Of a DNA stretch of 64,000 bases, positions 7,901-16,417 are shown in pieces (positions within the stretch are counted from its first letter, which is position 1; each line of letters begins with the position of its first letter). A program made the position numbers and the translations under genes. The notes under the pieces were generated by a model. It was not told where the DNA came from, did no database searches, and saw only the letters and a program-made list of their open reading frames with translations. Source of the stretch: Lichenicoccus sp964246745 (lineage in GTDB: Bacteria > Pseudomonadota > Alphaproteobacteria > Acetobacterales > Acetobacteraceae); assembly GCA_964246745.1 (NCBI GenBank), contig CAXTRK010000014.1, forward strand, positions 21,628 through 85,627. Direction: 5' to 3'.

Positions 7901-8049
7901 ATACCAATCCGCGCTGAGGATGACCCATCAAGAGTAAGCAAGACCAGGGCGTCGTGCGAAGGCACGCCTGCGCGTGACGCTCTGGACCCGTTCAAGGCTG
8001 CCCCCCAATCTTGCTTTCTGGATGGGTCATCGCTTATGCGGATTGGTAT
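7901..8049. mobile_element. MITE-like inverted-repeat element
   Basis: A 149-bp non-coding element bounded by perfect 12-bp inverted repeats, ATACCAATCCGC (7901-7912) and GCGGATTGGTAT (8038-8049). Inside these, after 7 unmatched bases, a second perfect 10-bp pair follows: ATGACCCATC (7920-7929) and GATGGGTCAT (8021-8030). Read as CCAATCCGC...GCGGATTGG it is flanked by TA on both sides, as expected for insertions by IS630/Tc1-type transposases. It lies between the antitoxin promoter region and the 3' end of the glycosidase-like gene, only a few bases from that stop codon. Confidence 0.65.
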
Positions 8050-8053
8050 GAGT

Positions 8054-9025
8054 TCAACCCGCGCCGGCGATCTCCGCCCGCTCGAAGCTGTCGGCGGCTT
8101 CCGGTTGCTGTGTTGGAAGGATATCGTGGCTGGGCGCGCCGGGGGCGTAGCGGCGGATCATGGTCGCGCAGAACTCGGCAAACTCCTCCGGCTCCACGGG
8201 TGGGGCGGTGTAGTGCGGCCAGGTGCCCTTGTGCTCGGGGGTGAAGCAGAACGTCACCGTGACCTGGAATTGCTCCAGCGCCCGCATCTGGCGGTCGAAC
8301 CAGGCTTCGGCGCCAGGCCGGTAGTGATCCGCCCAACTGAGGCCGGTGCGCAGAGTCGTGACGCCGAGATCGCGCATCCAGCGGACGGCGTCGTCGAGCC
8401 GGTGATCTTCGAAATGGAACCATTGGCACAAGCCCATTTCGGGAGCGAACTCGTGGAAGATGCGCGCCGCGCGCTTGGGATTCCCGTGCTCGTCGAGCAG
8501 GCCCATATGGAAATGCCGGTAATAGGACGAACCCTCCGCCTCCTTGTGACGCGTCGTCGCGGGCCAGGCGGCGGGCAGATCGTAGAGGCTGTACCAATGG
8601 ATTCTGGGCGCCCGGCCGGTCAGCAGTTCGAAGCTGCGCCTGAGACCCCATTCCTGCACCTCCTCGGCGCCGAAGCTGGAGACGCCGACCTCGGAGACCC
8701 AGACCGGAAGGTGGGTCACGCCCCTGATCAGCTTGAGTTTCTCCGGCCACTCGTCGATCGGCCAATGGTTCCAGTCGAGTGGAAAGCCATGCACCGCGAC
8801 GGCATCGAGATGGTCCAGCGTGCCCTGGGCGATAAGCTTGTCGAGGAAACCGGGATCGATCGGCGACATGCCGCCCAGCACGCGCGGCAATCTCGGCGCT
8901 TCTGACGCAATCGCCTGGCCCGCCAGAGCGGTCATGCGGGCGAAGGTGCTCCATTGTGGATCAGCATCGAGGTCCCAGTGCGATTTGTTGTTGGGCTCGT
9001 TCCAGATCATGGCCGCTTCGATCAT
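8054..9025 (-). CDS. Glycosyl hydrolase-like protein (clan A TIM-barrel type)
   Basis: 323 residues without a signal peptide. The N-terminal MIWNEPNNKSHWD carries the Asn-Glu-Pro of the acid/base Glu in clan GH-A glycosidases, and PVWVSEVGVSSFG is a good candidate for the nucleophile strand. The C-terminal third (DDAVRWMRDLGVTTLRTGLSW) could be a second partial barrel. The ATG at 9025 is strongly supported by AAAGGAG at correct distance and overlaps the stop of the methyltransferase gene (ATGA), so the two are co-translated. A cytoplasmic role on an intracellular glycan or glycoside is inferred; the exact GH family is not certain. Confidence 0.72.
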   Translation of the reverse strand: MIEAAMIWNEPNNKSHWDLDADPQWSTFARMTALAGQAIASEAPRLPRVLGGMSPIDPGFLDKLIAQGTLDHLDAVAVHGFPLDWNHWPIDEWPEKLKLIRGVTHLPVWVSEVGVSSFGAEEVQEWGLRRSFELLTGRAPRIHWYSLYDLPAAWPATTRHKEAEGSSYYRHFHMGLLDEHGNPKRAARIFHEFAPEMGLCQWFHFEDHRLDDAVRWMRDLGVTTLRTGLSWADHYRPGAEAWFDRQMRALEQFQVTVTFCFTPEHKGTWPHYTAPPVEPEEFAEFCATMIRRYAPGAPSHDILPTQQPEAADSFERAEIAGAG

Positions 9026-9795
9026 GACGGCTCCTTTCCGCGTGCTGGATGGATTGCACCGTAGGCAGCATTGGCGCGGGCGCCGCGACGGCAGAAATAG
9101 GTCTCGTCCTCGGGGCAAGAGAGGATGTCGAAACCCGCGCTGCGCAGCATCGCCTCGACTGCGGCGCGGTTCGGCGCCCACCAGTTGGTCGGATCGCCGG
9201 CGTAGCTATGCTCGATGAAGTGCATCTTGGGATAGGCCGGATCGTCGAAAATCGCCCGTTCGGAAAAGTCGTAGTTGGACTCAAGGGAGCGTGTCTGAGT
9301 GCTGCCGCGCTGCATGGTCTGAAAGATCAGCAGGTCGCGCGTCACGTGCTCGCGGATGAGGTCGAGTGCGAGCAGCGGATGACGCAGATGATAGAAAACA
9401 CCGAGAAAGAACACGATATCGAAGCGTTCGCCCAACGAGCCGATGTCGTACACCGAGAGCCTGCGGAACTCGATGTCGAGGGTCTCTGTTGCGGCGGCGA
9501 AACGCGCCTGCGCCAGGTAGGCCTCGTCGGAGTCGATGCCCAGGACGCGATCGGCGCCGCGGCGCTTCATCTCCAGCGAAAAGAAACCGCCATTGCAGCC
9601 GATATCGAGCACGGTGCTGCCGTGCAGATCGGCAGGAAGGAGGTCGGCGTAGTGGCGCCATTTCACCGCGGGATAGTCGCCGAGGAAATGCTCCGGCGCG
9701 GTCCACTCGCCGCCCAGGCGCATGTTGTGAAACCAGGGACCGAGTGCGGCGATCCGGTCGCGAAGCGGCGCATGTCGATTGCTGCCCGTGGTCAT
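9022..9795 (-). CDS. SAM-dependent methyltransferase (TIGR04290/Rta_06860-like)
   Basis: 257 residues. A class I methyltransferase core is clear: motif I VLDIGCNGGFFSLEM, the acidic strand VLGIDSDEAYL, and motif IV FDIVFFLGVFYHLRHPL. The N-terminal block ALGPWFHNMRLGGEWTAP and the C-terminal MHFIEHSYAGDPTNWWAPN are characteristic of a tRNA-cmoB-like methyltransferase subgroup that I recall as the Rta_06860 family. It is the first gene of a two-gene minus-strand unit with the glycosidase-like protein. The acceptor is unknown; a glycan or glycolipid is suggested by context only. Confidence 0.78.
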   Translation of the reverse strand: MTTGSNRHAPLRDRIAALGPWFHNMRLGGEWTAPEHFLGDYPAVKWRHYADLLPADLHGSTVLDIGCNGGFFSLEMKRRGADRVLGIDSDEAYLAQARFAAATETLDIEFRRLSVYDIGSLGERFDIVFFLGVFYHLRHPLLALDLIREHVTRDLLIFQTMQRGSTQTRSLESNYDFSERAIFDDPAYPKMHFIEHSYAGDPTNWWAPNRAAVEAMLRSAGFDILSCPEDETYFCRRGARANAAYGAIHPARGKEPS

Positions 9796-9836
9796 GGCGC
9801 CGGCAACGCGCCCCGCAACGCGGCGTTTGCGCGTGG

Positions 9837-10715
9837 ATGACAGATGACACGCAGACGCAATGGATGGCGGCGATGCGCAGCGGTGACAATGCGGCCGCGT
9901 GGGCGATCAGCAATCGCGTTCTCGCATCGCGTGATCCGTCCACGCGGGATGATCCGTCGCTGCCTTATCATTGCCGCTGGGTCTGGGACGGATGCGAACC
10001 CGATGGGCGCAATGTCCTGGTGCGCTGCTATCATGGGCTGGGCGACACGCTGCAGTTCGCGCGCTATCTGCCGGCGCTGCGCCGTCGGGCGAGAGAGCTG
10101 ACACTCGAAGTCCAGCCGGAATTGCTGCGGTTGTTCGAAGCGCTTCCCGGTCCTGACCGGATGGTGTCGTTCGACCTGGCAAAACCCGCCCCGCCATCCG
10201 AGTGTGACATAGAGATCATGGAACTCGCCCATGTGCTCCGACTGCCGCCCGGGGCGCCGGCGCGGCTGATGCCGGGGCGCGTCTGTCCGGTCTCCGGCGA
10301 AATCGGGCTGTGCTGGCAGGCGGGCGGATGGGACCCGGCGCGCTCCATTCCGCTCGGATTGCTCAGGCCAGTGCTGCGCGGCGGTCCGGTGGTCTCGCTG
10401 TGCCCCGGGCGAGAGGAGGGTTTCATCAATCCGGAGGGCGCTCCGCAGGCGATCGAAGCAACCGCGGCGCTCATCGCGGGATTGGGACTGGTGATTACCG
10501 TGGATACCATGGTGGCGCATCTCGCCGGCACGCTGGGGCGGCCGACCTTGTTGCTGCTCCGCCATGACGCGGACTGGCGCTGGCAGAACCGCGCCGACAC
10601 GCCGTGGTATCCTTCCATGCGGCTGATCCGGCAAGCGTCGCCCGGAGATTGGAGTTCGGTCGTGCGCGAGGTCGGACACGCACTCAGCCAGCCACACGCA
10701 CTCACCCGTCAATGA
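9837..10715 (+). CDS. Glycosyltransferase family 9-like protein
   Basis: 292 residues. Blocks shared with the GT-B heptosyltransferase-like C-terminus of many TPR glycosyltransferase-type proteins are present: VRCYHGLGDTLQFARYLP, IGLCWQAGG, ITVDTMVAHLAGTLGRPT and the end block RHDADWRWQNR with TPWYPSMRLIRQ. The usual N-terminal TPR array is missing and only about 60 residues precede the core. ATG 9837 is the start giving the expected N-terminus; no strong ribosome-binding site is visible. Divergent from the methyltransferase gene (42 nt apart) and overlapping inositol phosphate synthase tail-to-tail by 14 nt. A sugar-transfer role is inferred. Confidence 0.7.
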   Translation: MTDDTQTQWMAAMRSGDNAAAWAISNRVLASRDPSTRDDPSLPYHCRWVWDGCEPDGRNVLVRCYHGLGDTLQFARYLPALRRRARELTLEVQPELLRLFEALPGPDRMVSFDLAKPAPPSECDIEIMELAHVLRLPPGAPARLMPGRVCPVSGEIGLCWQAGGWDPARSIPLGLLRPVLRGGPVVSLCPGREEGFINPEGAPQAIEATAALIAGLGLVITVDTMVAHLAGTLGRPTLLLLRHDADWRWQNRADTPWYPSMRLIRQASPGDWSSVVREVGHALSQPHALTRQ

Positions 10716-11769
10716 ACGCTTCGGTGCGCGCCTGCGCTTCGTGATCATGGAATTGCTCCGGCGGGCTTTTCATGAAGTAGCTCGAAGGTCCGATCAGAGC
10801 GCCGCCGATGCCGCGGTCGAGCGCCAGCTTGGCGCAGCGCACCGCGTCGATCACCACGCCCGCCGAGTTGGGCGAGTCCCACACTTCCAGTTTGACCTCG
10901 CAACTCATCGGCGAGTCGCCGAAGCCAGTGCCCTCGACGCGGATATGCGCCCATTTGCGGTCGGTGAGCCACGGCACATGGTCGCTCGGTCCGACATGCA
11001 CGTCGCCCGCCGGCAGTTCCTCGCCGAGTTGGCTGGTCACCGCGCGGGTTTTCGAAAGTTTTTTCGATTCGAGCCGTGAGCGTTCCAGCATGTTGGCGAA
11101 GTCGGTGTTGCCGCCGAAATTGAGCTGGTAGGTGCGGTCGACGCGTATGCCGCGTTCGCGGAACAGGCTCACGATCATCCGGTGCAGGATGGTGGCGCCG
11201 AGCTGCGATTTGATGTCGTCGCCGACCAGCGGCAGGCCACGCTTCTCGAAGCGCGCGCGCCACGCCGGATCGGAGGCGATGAACACAGGGATGCAGTTGA
11301 CGAAGCCGCAGCCCGCGTCGATCGCCTGCTCGGCGTACCAACGCGTGGCCTGCTCAGAACCCACGGGCAAATAGGAGACCAGGATCTCGGCGCCCGAACG
11401 GCGCAACGCTTCGGCGACGTCGACCGGCGGCTCGCCGCTTTCCTCGATCATGTCGCGCAAATAAAGGCCGAGCCCGTCCATGGTCGGCCCGCGCTGCACG
11501 GCGACGCCGGAGCGTGGCACCTCGGCGAACACGCGCGTGTTGTTCGGCTCGGCCTGCAACGCATCCGCAAGGTCGCGGCCGACCTTGTCGCGGTTCACGT
11601 CAAAGGCGGCCACCACCTCGATATCGCCCGGCCGGTAGCCGCCGAGATCGACATGCATCAGGCCGGGAACGGGCGCGTTCGAGGCGACGTTCCGATAGAA
11701 CTCGATGCCCTGGATCAAGGACGAGGCACAGTTCCCGACGCCGACCACGGCGATACGCACTTTGCTCAA
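10702..11769 (-). CDS. ino1: Inositol-3-phosphate synthase
   Basis: 355 residues, the short INO1 form. It converts glucose 6-phosphate to myo-inositol 3-phosphate with NAD+. The Rossmann motif VAVVGVGNCASSLIQG-like start (IAVVGVGNCASSLIQGIEFY), the block HVDLGGYRPGDIEVVAAFD, and GGNTDFANMLERSRLESKKL with SKT and VGPSDHVPWL are family signatures. ATG 11769 starts exactly at the expected MSKVRI. It is next to a methyltransferase, glycosidase and glycosyltransferase-like gene, so the inositol may feed a glycan, phosphoinositide or small-molecule pathway; that link is inference. Confidence 0.93.
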   Translation of the reverse strand: MSKVRIAVVGVGNCASSLIQGIEFYRNVASNAPVPGLMHVDLGGYRPGDIEVVAAFDVNRDKVGRDLADALQAEPNNTRVFAEVPRSGVAVQRGPTMDGLGLYLRDMIEESGEPPVDVAEALRRSGAEILVSYLPVGSEQATRWYAEQAIDAGCGFVNCIPVFIASDPAWRARFEKRGLPLVGDDIKSQLGATILHRMIVSLFRERGIRVDRTYQLNFGGNTDFANMLERSRLESKKLSKTRAVTSQLGEELPAGDVHVGPSDHVPWLTDRKWAHIRVEGTGFGDSPMSCEVKLEVWDSPNSAGVVIDAVRCAKLALDRGIGGALIGPSSYFMKSPPEQFHDHEAQARTEAFIDG

Positions 11770-11842
11770 GATGCAGAACCCTTCTGACGGATGCGTTCCC
11801 GGAGGAACAAAGCTTCACGCGGCGTGACAGTTGCGTGGCGGA

Positions 11843-13564
11843 TCACATACGCGGCGGCACGTCGATGCCGAGCAGCCACAATCCCTTGCTTTGCACTGCC
11901 AGGACCAGGGCGCAGAGGGCAAGCCGAGAGGCCCGGACGGCTTCGGCTTCGGCGGCAAGCACCGGACATTCGGTGTAGAACCGGCTGAACGCCTGGGCGA
12001 GCGAGAACACGTAGTCGGCGATCTCGTTCGGCGCGAGGTTGCGGCTGGCGGAGGCGACAACGTCGGCAAGGCGCGCGCATTCCAGCACCAAGGCGCGCTC
12101 CGCCGGCGCTGCTACAATGATTGGTCCCGGCTGTGCCGCTTGCGCCTCGGCGCGCGCCAGGATCGAGGCGATGCGCACGCAGGCATACTGCACATAGGGG
12201 CCGGTGCGCCCCTCGAAGGAGACCATGCGGTCGGCATCGAAATTATAGCCGGAGGTGCGGAACGAGGAGAGATCGGCGAACTTGACCGCGGCAAGGCCGA
12301 CCAGTCGCGCAAGCTGCTCCCGGTCGATGCCCGGCGGGGTTTCCAAAAGCCGCTCGCGCGCCGTGGCAATGGCGTCGCCGAGCAGGTCGGAGAGCTGCGC
12401 CACGCCGCCGGCGCGTGTCTTGTAGGGCTTGCCGTCGGCGCCGTTCACGGTGCCGTAGCCGACATGGGTGAGCGCCACATGATCCACCAGGCCGGCCTTG
12501 CGGGCGGCGCGGAACACCTGCTCGAAGTGCAGCGCCTGCCGTTGGTCGACGACGTAGAGGATGCGGTCGGGCGCCTGGTCGCGGACCCTTGCCACGATGG
12601 TGGCGAGATCGGTGGTGGCGTAGAGGGCGGCGCCATCGGACTTGGCCAGCAGCAGCGGCGGCATCGGGTTGGCGTCATCCGGCTCCGCCACCTCGATGAC
12701 CAGCGCGCCTTCGCTCGGCACGGCGATGCCGCGCGCGCGCAGATCCGCGATCATCGGCGCGATCAGCGGCTGTACGTCGCTTTCGCCGAGCAGCAGGTCG
12801 AAATGCGCGCCCACCAGGTCGATGTCGCGCTTCTGCGCGGCAAGCGAGATGTCGCACAGGCCGCGCCAGAGGGCGGCGCTGTCCGCCTCACCCGCTTGCA
12901 GCGCGGCCGTCGCCGCACGCGCCTGGCTCATGCGTTGCGGATCGGCCTTGCAGGCGGCGGCGGCCTCCGGATAGAGCGTCTGCAGGTCGTCCATCGACAG
13001 CGGCGGCAGGGTGCCGGGCGGCAGCATTGGCCAGCGTGCGCGGATCTCGGAGATCAGCATGCCCATCTGCAGGCCCCAGTCGCCGAGATGGATATCGGAA
13101 ATGGTGCGCACCCCTTGCGAGTCGAGGATGCGACGCAGGCTCTCGCCGATGACCAGGGTGCGGAGATGGCCGACATGGAGCGGCTTGGCCACGTTCGGGC
13201 CACCGAAATCCAGCAGCACGGTCTGCGTCGGCAGCGGGGCGATGCCGAGATTGCGGGAGGCAGCCTGCTCGGCCGCGCATTCGGCGAGAAAGCCGTCGGA
13301 CAGGCGCAGATTGATGAAGCCGGGACCGGCGACGTGCACGTCGCTGAATTGGGCGCACGCGCCAAGCCGCTCGCGGACGGCGTCGGCGATCGCGCGTGGA
13401 TTGCGGCCGAGGCGCTTGGCCAGGGGCATCACCCCGTTGCATTGCAGATCGGCGAGCTCGGGGCGGTTCGCGCGCGACGCACGCGCCGTCTCGGTCGGCA
13501 GGCCGCAGGTGGCGAAGGCGTCGGCGAGCAGTCGATCGACGCGAGCGGTGAGCGAGGTGGTCAC
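11843..13564 (-). CDS. argS: Arginyl-tRNA synthetase
   Basis: 573 residues, class I synthetase that charges tRNA-Arg. The N-terminal tRNA-binding domain (about 1-105) ends in VAGPGFINLRL, the HIGH motif is KPLHVGHLRT, and the C-terminal anticodon-binding domain contains FSRFYTECPVL and ALCALVLAVQSKGLWLLGI, close to the usual DALR domain end. The usual KMSKS is replaced by SDGAALYATTDLA/DGKPYKTRAGG, as is common for ArgRS. GTG 13564 overlaps the preceding small gene's stop (GTGA). It follows hisC and a small coiled-coil gene on the same strand. Confidence 0.96.
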   Translation of the reverse strand: MTTSLTARVDRLLADAFATCGLPTETARASRANRPELADLQCNGVMPLAKRLGRNPRAIADAVRERLGACAQFSDVHVAGPGFINLRLSDGFLAECAAEQAASRNLGIAPLPTQTVLLDFGGPNVAKPLHVGHLRTLVIGESLRRILDSQGVRTISDIHLGDWGLQMGMLISEIRARWPMLPPGTLPPLSMDDLQTLYPEAAAACKADPQRMSQARAATAALQAGEADSAALWRGLCDISLAAQKRDIDLVGAHFDLLLGESDVQPLIAPMIADLRARGIAVPSEGALVIEVAEPDDANPMPPLLLAKSDGAALYATTDLATIVARVRDQAPDRILYVVDQRQALHFEQVFRAARKAGLVDHVALTHVGYGTVNGADGKPYKTRAGGVAQLSDLLGDAIATARERLLETPPGIDREQLARLVGLAAVKFADLSSFRTSGYNFDADRMVSFEGRTGPYVQYACVRIASILARAEAQAAQPGPIIVAAPAERALVLECARLADVVASASRNLAPNEIADYVFSLAQAFSRFYTECPVLAAEAEAVRASRLALCALVLAVQSKGLWLLGIDVPPRM

Positions 13565-13746
13565 TCTCGCTTCAGCTCGGCTTCGAGCTGGGCGATGCGC
13601 TTCTTCACGCTGTCGCGCAGGCTGGCGGAGGTGTGCGGCTTCATCGCGCTCAGCGTCTCGCGCAGTTCGCGAAGCTGCTTCTGCTTCTCCGCGTTGCTGC
13701 GCCGGATCGGCTGATTATCGGAATGCTGTCCGTCATAGGCGCGCAT
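13561..13746 (-). CDS. Small charged coiled-coil protein between hisC and argS
   Basis: 61 residues, very rich in Lys, Arg, Glu and Gln. Residues 15-61 (RRSNAEKQKQLRELRETL, then LRDSVKKRIAQLEAELKRE) should form one or two amphipathic helices, possibly a coiled coil. AAGGAT lies upstream of ATG 13746. It overlaps hisC by 14 nt at its 5' end and argS by 4 nt (GTGA), which is strong evidence that it is translated. Family not recognised; no function is assigned. Confidence 0.72.
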   Translation of the reverse strand: MRAYDGQHSDNQPIRRSNAEKQKQLRELRETLSAMKPHTSASLRDSVKKRIAQLEAELKRE

Positions 13747-14818
13747 GAAGGTGATCCTTATACGAATGGAGTCTCAAGACGTCGAGCAGTGCCGCGCATT
13801 GCTCGTCGGTGCCGACGGTGATCCTCACATAGTCCGCAATGCGCGGCGTGGCGAAATGCCGCACCAGGATGGCGTCCCGGCGAAGTGCTGCGGCGATCTC
13901 GGCGCCAGCGTGGTCCGGATGACGCGCAAAGACGAAGTTCGCATGTGAGGGCAGCACCGCAAAGCCAAGCCGGGCAAGCCCGTCGCAGAGCCGCGCGCGG
14001 GTCTCCATCACGATGGCGCGGCCGCGTTGGAACCAGTCCTCGTCCTCGATCGCGGCAATGGCGCCGGCCTGGGCGGGGCGGCCGAGCGGATAGGAGTTGA
14101 AGCTGTTCTTGACCCGTGTCAGTGCCTCGATCAGGGCAGGGTCGCCGATCGCGTAGCCGACGCGAAGGCCGGCCAGCGAGCGCGACTTTGACATGGTACG
14201 CACAACCAGCAGGTTTGGATGGCGCCCGACCAGGGGTATGGCGGTCTCGGCGCCGAAATCGACATAGGCTTCGTCGATCACCACCACCTGATCCGGGTGG
14301 TCGTCGAGCAGGCTGGCGAGCTCTCGACGCGCGAGCGAAATGCCGGTGGGCGCGTTGGGGTTGGCCAGGATGATGGCGCCGCAATCGCGCTGATAGTCGG
14401 CGACCTGGATTGCCATGTCGGCGTTCAGCGGAATGGTTTCGTAGGCGATGGCGAACAGGCCGCAATACACCGGGTAGAAGCTGTAGGTGACGTCCGGGAA
14501 CAGCAGCGGTCTGTCGTGCTTGAGCAGGCCGGCAAAACTATGCGCCAGGATCTCGTCGGAGCCGTTGCCGACAAACACCTGGTCTGCCGTGACCCGATGG
14601 TAGCGCGCCAGGGTCTCGCGCAATCTGGTCGATTCCGGGTCGGGATAGAGCCGCAGGCTGTCGGAGGCTTCGGCGCGTAGTGCCTCCAGCACGCGCGGCG
14701 AGGGGCCGAGCGGGCTTTCGTTGGTGTTGAGCTTGACGAGACGGGGGACGGCGGCCGGCTGCTCGCCCGGTACATACGGGGTGAGGTCGTGCACCAGGTC
14801 GCTCCAGAAGCGGCTCAC
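13733..14818 (-). CDS. hisC: Histidinol-phosphate aminotransferase
   Basis: 361 residues, PLP-dependent fold type I enzyme that transaminates imidazole-acetol phosphate in histidine synthesis (many family members also act on aromatic amino acids). The opening LTPYVPGEQ and KLNTNESPLGPSP are diagnostic; VFVGNGSDEILA and ILANPNAPTG bind the cofactor, and the Schiff-base Lys is in RTMSKSRSLAGLRVGYA. First gene of a hisC-small protein-argS unit. A 133-nt gap separates it from the divergent PEBP gene. Confidence 0.95.
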   Translation of the reverse strand: MSRFWSDLVHDLTPYVPGEQPAAVPRLVKLNTNESPLGPSPRVLEALRAEASDSLRLYPDPESTRLRETLARYHRVTADQVFVGNGSDEILAHSFAGLLKHDRPLLFPDVTYSFYPVYCGLFAIAYETIPLNADMAIQVADYQRDCGAIILANPNAPTGISLARRELASLLDDHPDQVVVIDEAYVDFGAETAIPLVGRHPNLLVVRTMSKSRSLAGLRVGYAIGDPALIEALTRVKNSFNSYPLGRPAQAGAIAAIEDEDWFQRGRAIVMETRARLCDGLARLGFAVLPSHANFVFARHPDHAGAEIAAALRRDAILVRHFATPRIADYVRITVGTDEQCAALLDVLRLHSYKDHLHARL

Positions 14819-14951
14819 GGCGGGATCGGGGCTCCATGGGATGTGTCGAATCGATGATGGGTGTGCGCACGCTGTCGCGAGGATGCAAGCCCCCGCTGCA
14901 ACCTGGCTGGGGTCCCCGGCGTCGCTGCTGTCCTAATCTGGAGTGCTCGAC

Positions 14952-15527
14952 ATGCTTGAGAAGATGCCTGCCGGGCTTGGCCGCGCGTTGCAGTCGGTGC
15001 GCCCCGGAATGGAAACGCTGGTCAGCCACGACCAGGCTTTCGCCGCGGTGCCGGATACCATCGCGCTCACGTCATCCGCGTTCCGACCCGATGGGGAAAT
15101 TCCTGTCCGCTACACCGAGGATGGCGACAAGCTCTCGCCGCCGCTCGAATGGGTAGGGGTGCCGCCGGAAGCGCAGGCCTTGGCGCTGCTGGTGGAGGAT
15201 GCCGACAGCCCGACGTTCAAGCCGCTCGTGCATGCGATCCTCGGCGACTTGCCGCCGGTGGATGGCGGCCTTGCCGAAGGCGCGCTGCCGCGGCGCGACG
15301 CGGGCGAGGAACGGTTCGGCATGGGCCGGAACTCGTTCATGCATACCAATTGGCTGCCGCCCGATCCGCCGCGCGGGCACGGACCGCATCGCTACGTGTT
15401 CCAGATCTTCGCGCTCGACGAACCACCCAGCTTCGAGCGGCCGCCGGGACGCACGGCTCTGGTCGCGGCGTTGCGCGGCCGTGTCATCGCGCGCGGCATG
15501 ATCGTCGGAACCTACGGGCGCGCGTGA
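14952..15527 (+). CDS. YbhB/YbcL-type phosphatidylethanolamine-binding-like protein
   Basis: 191 residues of the PEBP family: LTSSAFRPDGEIPVRYTEDGD with SPPLEW, the anion-site block LLVEDADSP, a His in LVHAILGDLP, and GPHRYVFQIFALD are the conserved stations. ATG 14952 is preferred over GTG 14943 because GGAG (14940-14943) is correctly spaced only for the ATG. An insertion relative to the shortest family members (about residues 85-110, GRNSFMHTNWLPPDPPRGHG) is common in bacterial forms. No signal peptide. Its 3' end overlaps the opposite-strand lipoprotein gene by 16 nt. The cellular role of this family is poorly known. Confidence 0.88.
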   Translation: MLEKMPAGLGRALQSVRPGMETLVSHDQAFAAVPDTIALTSSAFRPDGEIPVRYTEDGDKLSPPLEWVGVPPEAQALALLVEDADSPTFKPLVHAILGDLPPVDGGLAEGALPRRDAGEERFGMGRNSFMHTNWLPPDPPRGHGPHRYVFQIFALDEPPSFERPPGRTALVAALRGRVIARGMIVGTYGRA

Positions 15528-16417
15528 TCGGGCGGCAAGCGGGCCCGCTCGATGCCGGCCGCGCGCAGGGTGGCGATATCGGCGCCAGGCATGGTTGCCT
15601 GGCTCAGCCATTGCCTGGCGTGGACGATGTCGCCGCGTGAGGCGGCACTGGCGCCGGCCCTGAGATAGAGCTTCGCCGCGCCGTCCGCCTCGCCTCCGCT
15701 CTGCTCAGCCTCCGCCGCCAGCACGAGGGATTGCTCCATCGCCTCGTAGTCAACCCGCTGTCGTTGCACGTCGGCCGCCGATTGCGCCGCCGCCGCCGCC
15801 GCGTCGTCGGCGCCGCGCAGCATGTCCAGGCGCGCGGTCAGCGTGTCGTGGTTCGCCTGCCAGTTCGCGGTCGGATGTTTCGGCGCGCCGAGCGCCGCGA
15901 GCGCCGCGGCGAGGCCTGCCTGGTCGCCGCGTTGCGCCGCGATCAGGCCGCGCAGGGTGCTGGCCTGGACCCGCGTGCCGGGGTCGCCCGCGTCCGCTTG
16001 CGCGCGCGCGGCAAGGGCGTCCGCGTCAGCGTCCTGGCCAAGACGATGCAGCGAGGCTGCCTGCACCAGGTCAAGCTCGGCAAAACCGGGCGAGTTGCGC
16101 GCGCTGAGCGCCAGCCGCGTGCGCGACACCGTGGCCAAGGCGGCCTTCGGAATGCCGGCCGCGAGTTGCGCCGTCGCGAGATCGTAGCCCAGATCGCCGA
16201 TGTCCGAGGCGTCGTCGCGGGCCAGCGCCAGCGTGAAGGCGGTCTTGTATTGGGTGACCGCTTGCGCGGGGTGGTCGAGGTCCAGCGCCTGCCGTCCGGC
16301 GTGAGCCGCCTGCGCCAAGGCCTGGTCGGCCGGCGGCGCCGGCGGATGACCGCCGCATCCAGCCAACGCGGCCCCGAGGGCGGTCAAGGCAACAAGCGCC
16401 GCCCACGTCCGTTTCAC
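15512..16417 (-). CDS. Lipoprotein with helical repeats, last gene of the MCE operon
   Basis: 301 residues. The N-terminus MKRTWAALVALTALGAALAGC has a lipobox (LAGC) for membrane anchoring. The rest is Ala-rich and helical with TPR-like spacing (QAVTQYKTAFTLALARDD, then LGYDLATAQLAAGIPKAAL). The ATG overlaps the MCE gene stop by 4 nt. Mla-type systems often end in an auxiliary lipoprotein; by position this would be the periplasmic or outer-membrane-facing accessory, but its sequence is not that of MlaC or PqiC. Role inferred from the operon. Confidence 0.75.
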   Translation of the reverse strand: MKRTWAALVALTALGAALAGCGGHPPAPPADQALAQAAHAGRQALDLDHPAQAVTQYKTAFTLALARDDASDIGDLGYDLATAQLAAGIPKAALATVSRTRLALSARNSPGFAELDLVQAASLHRLGQDADADALAARAQADAGDPGTRVQASTLRGLIAAQRGDQAGLAAALAALGAPKHPTANWQANHDTLTARLDMLRGADDAAAAAAQSAADVQRQRVDYEAMEQSLVLAAEAEQSGGEADGAAKLYLRAGASAASRGDIVHARQWLSQATMPGADIATLRAAGIERARLPPDHARP

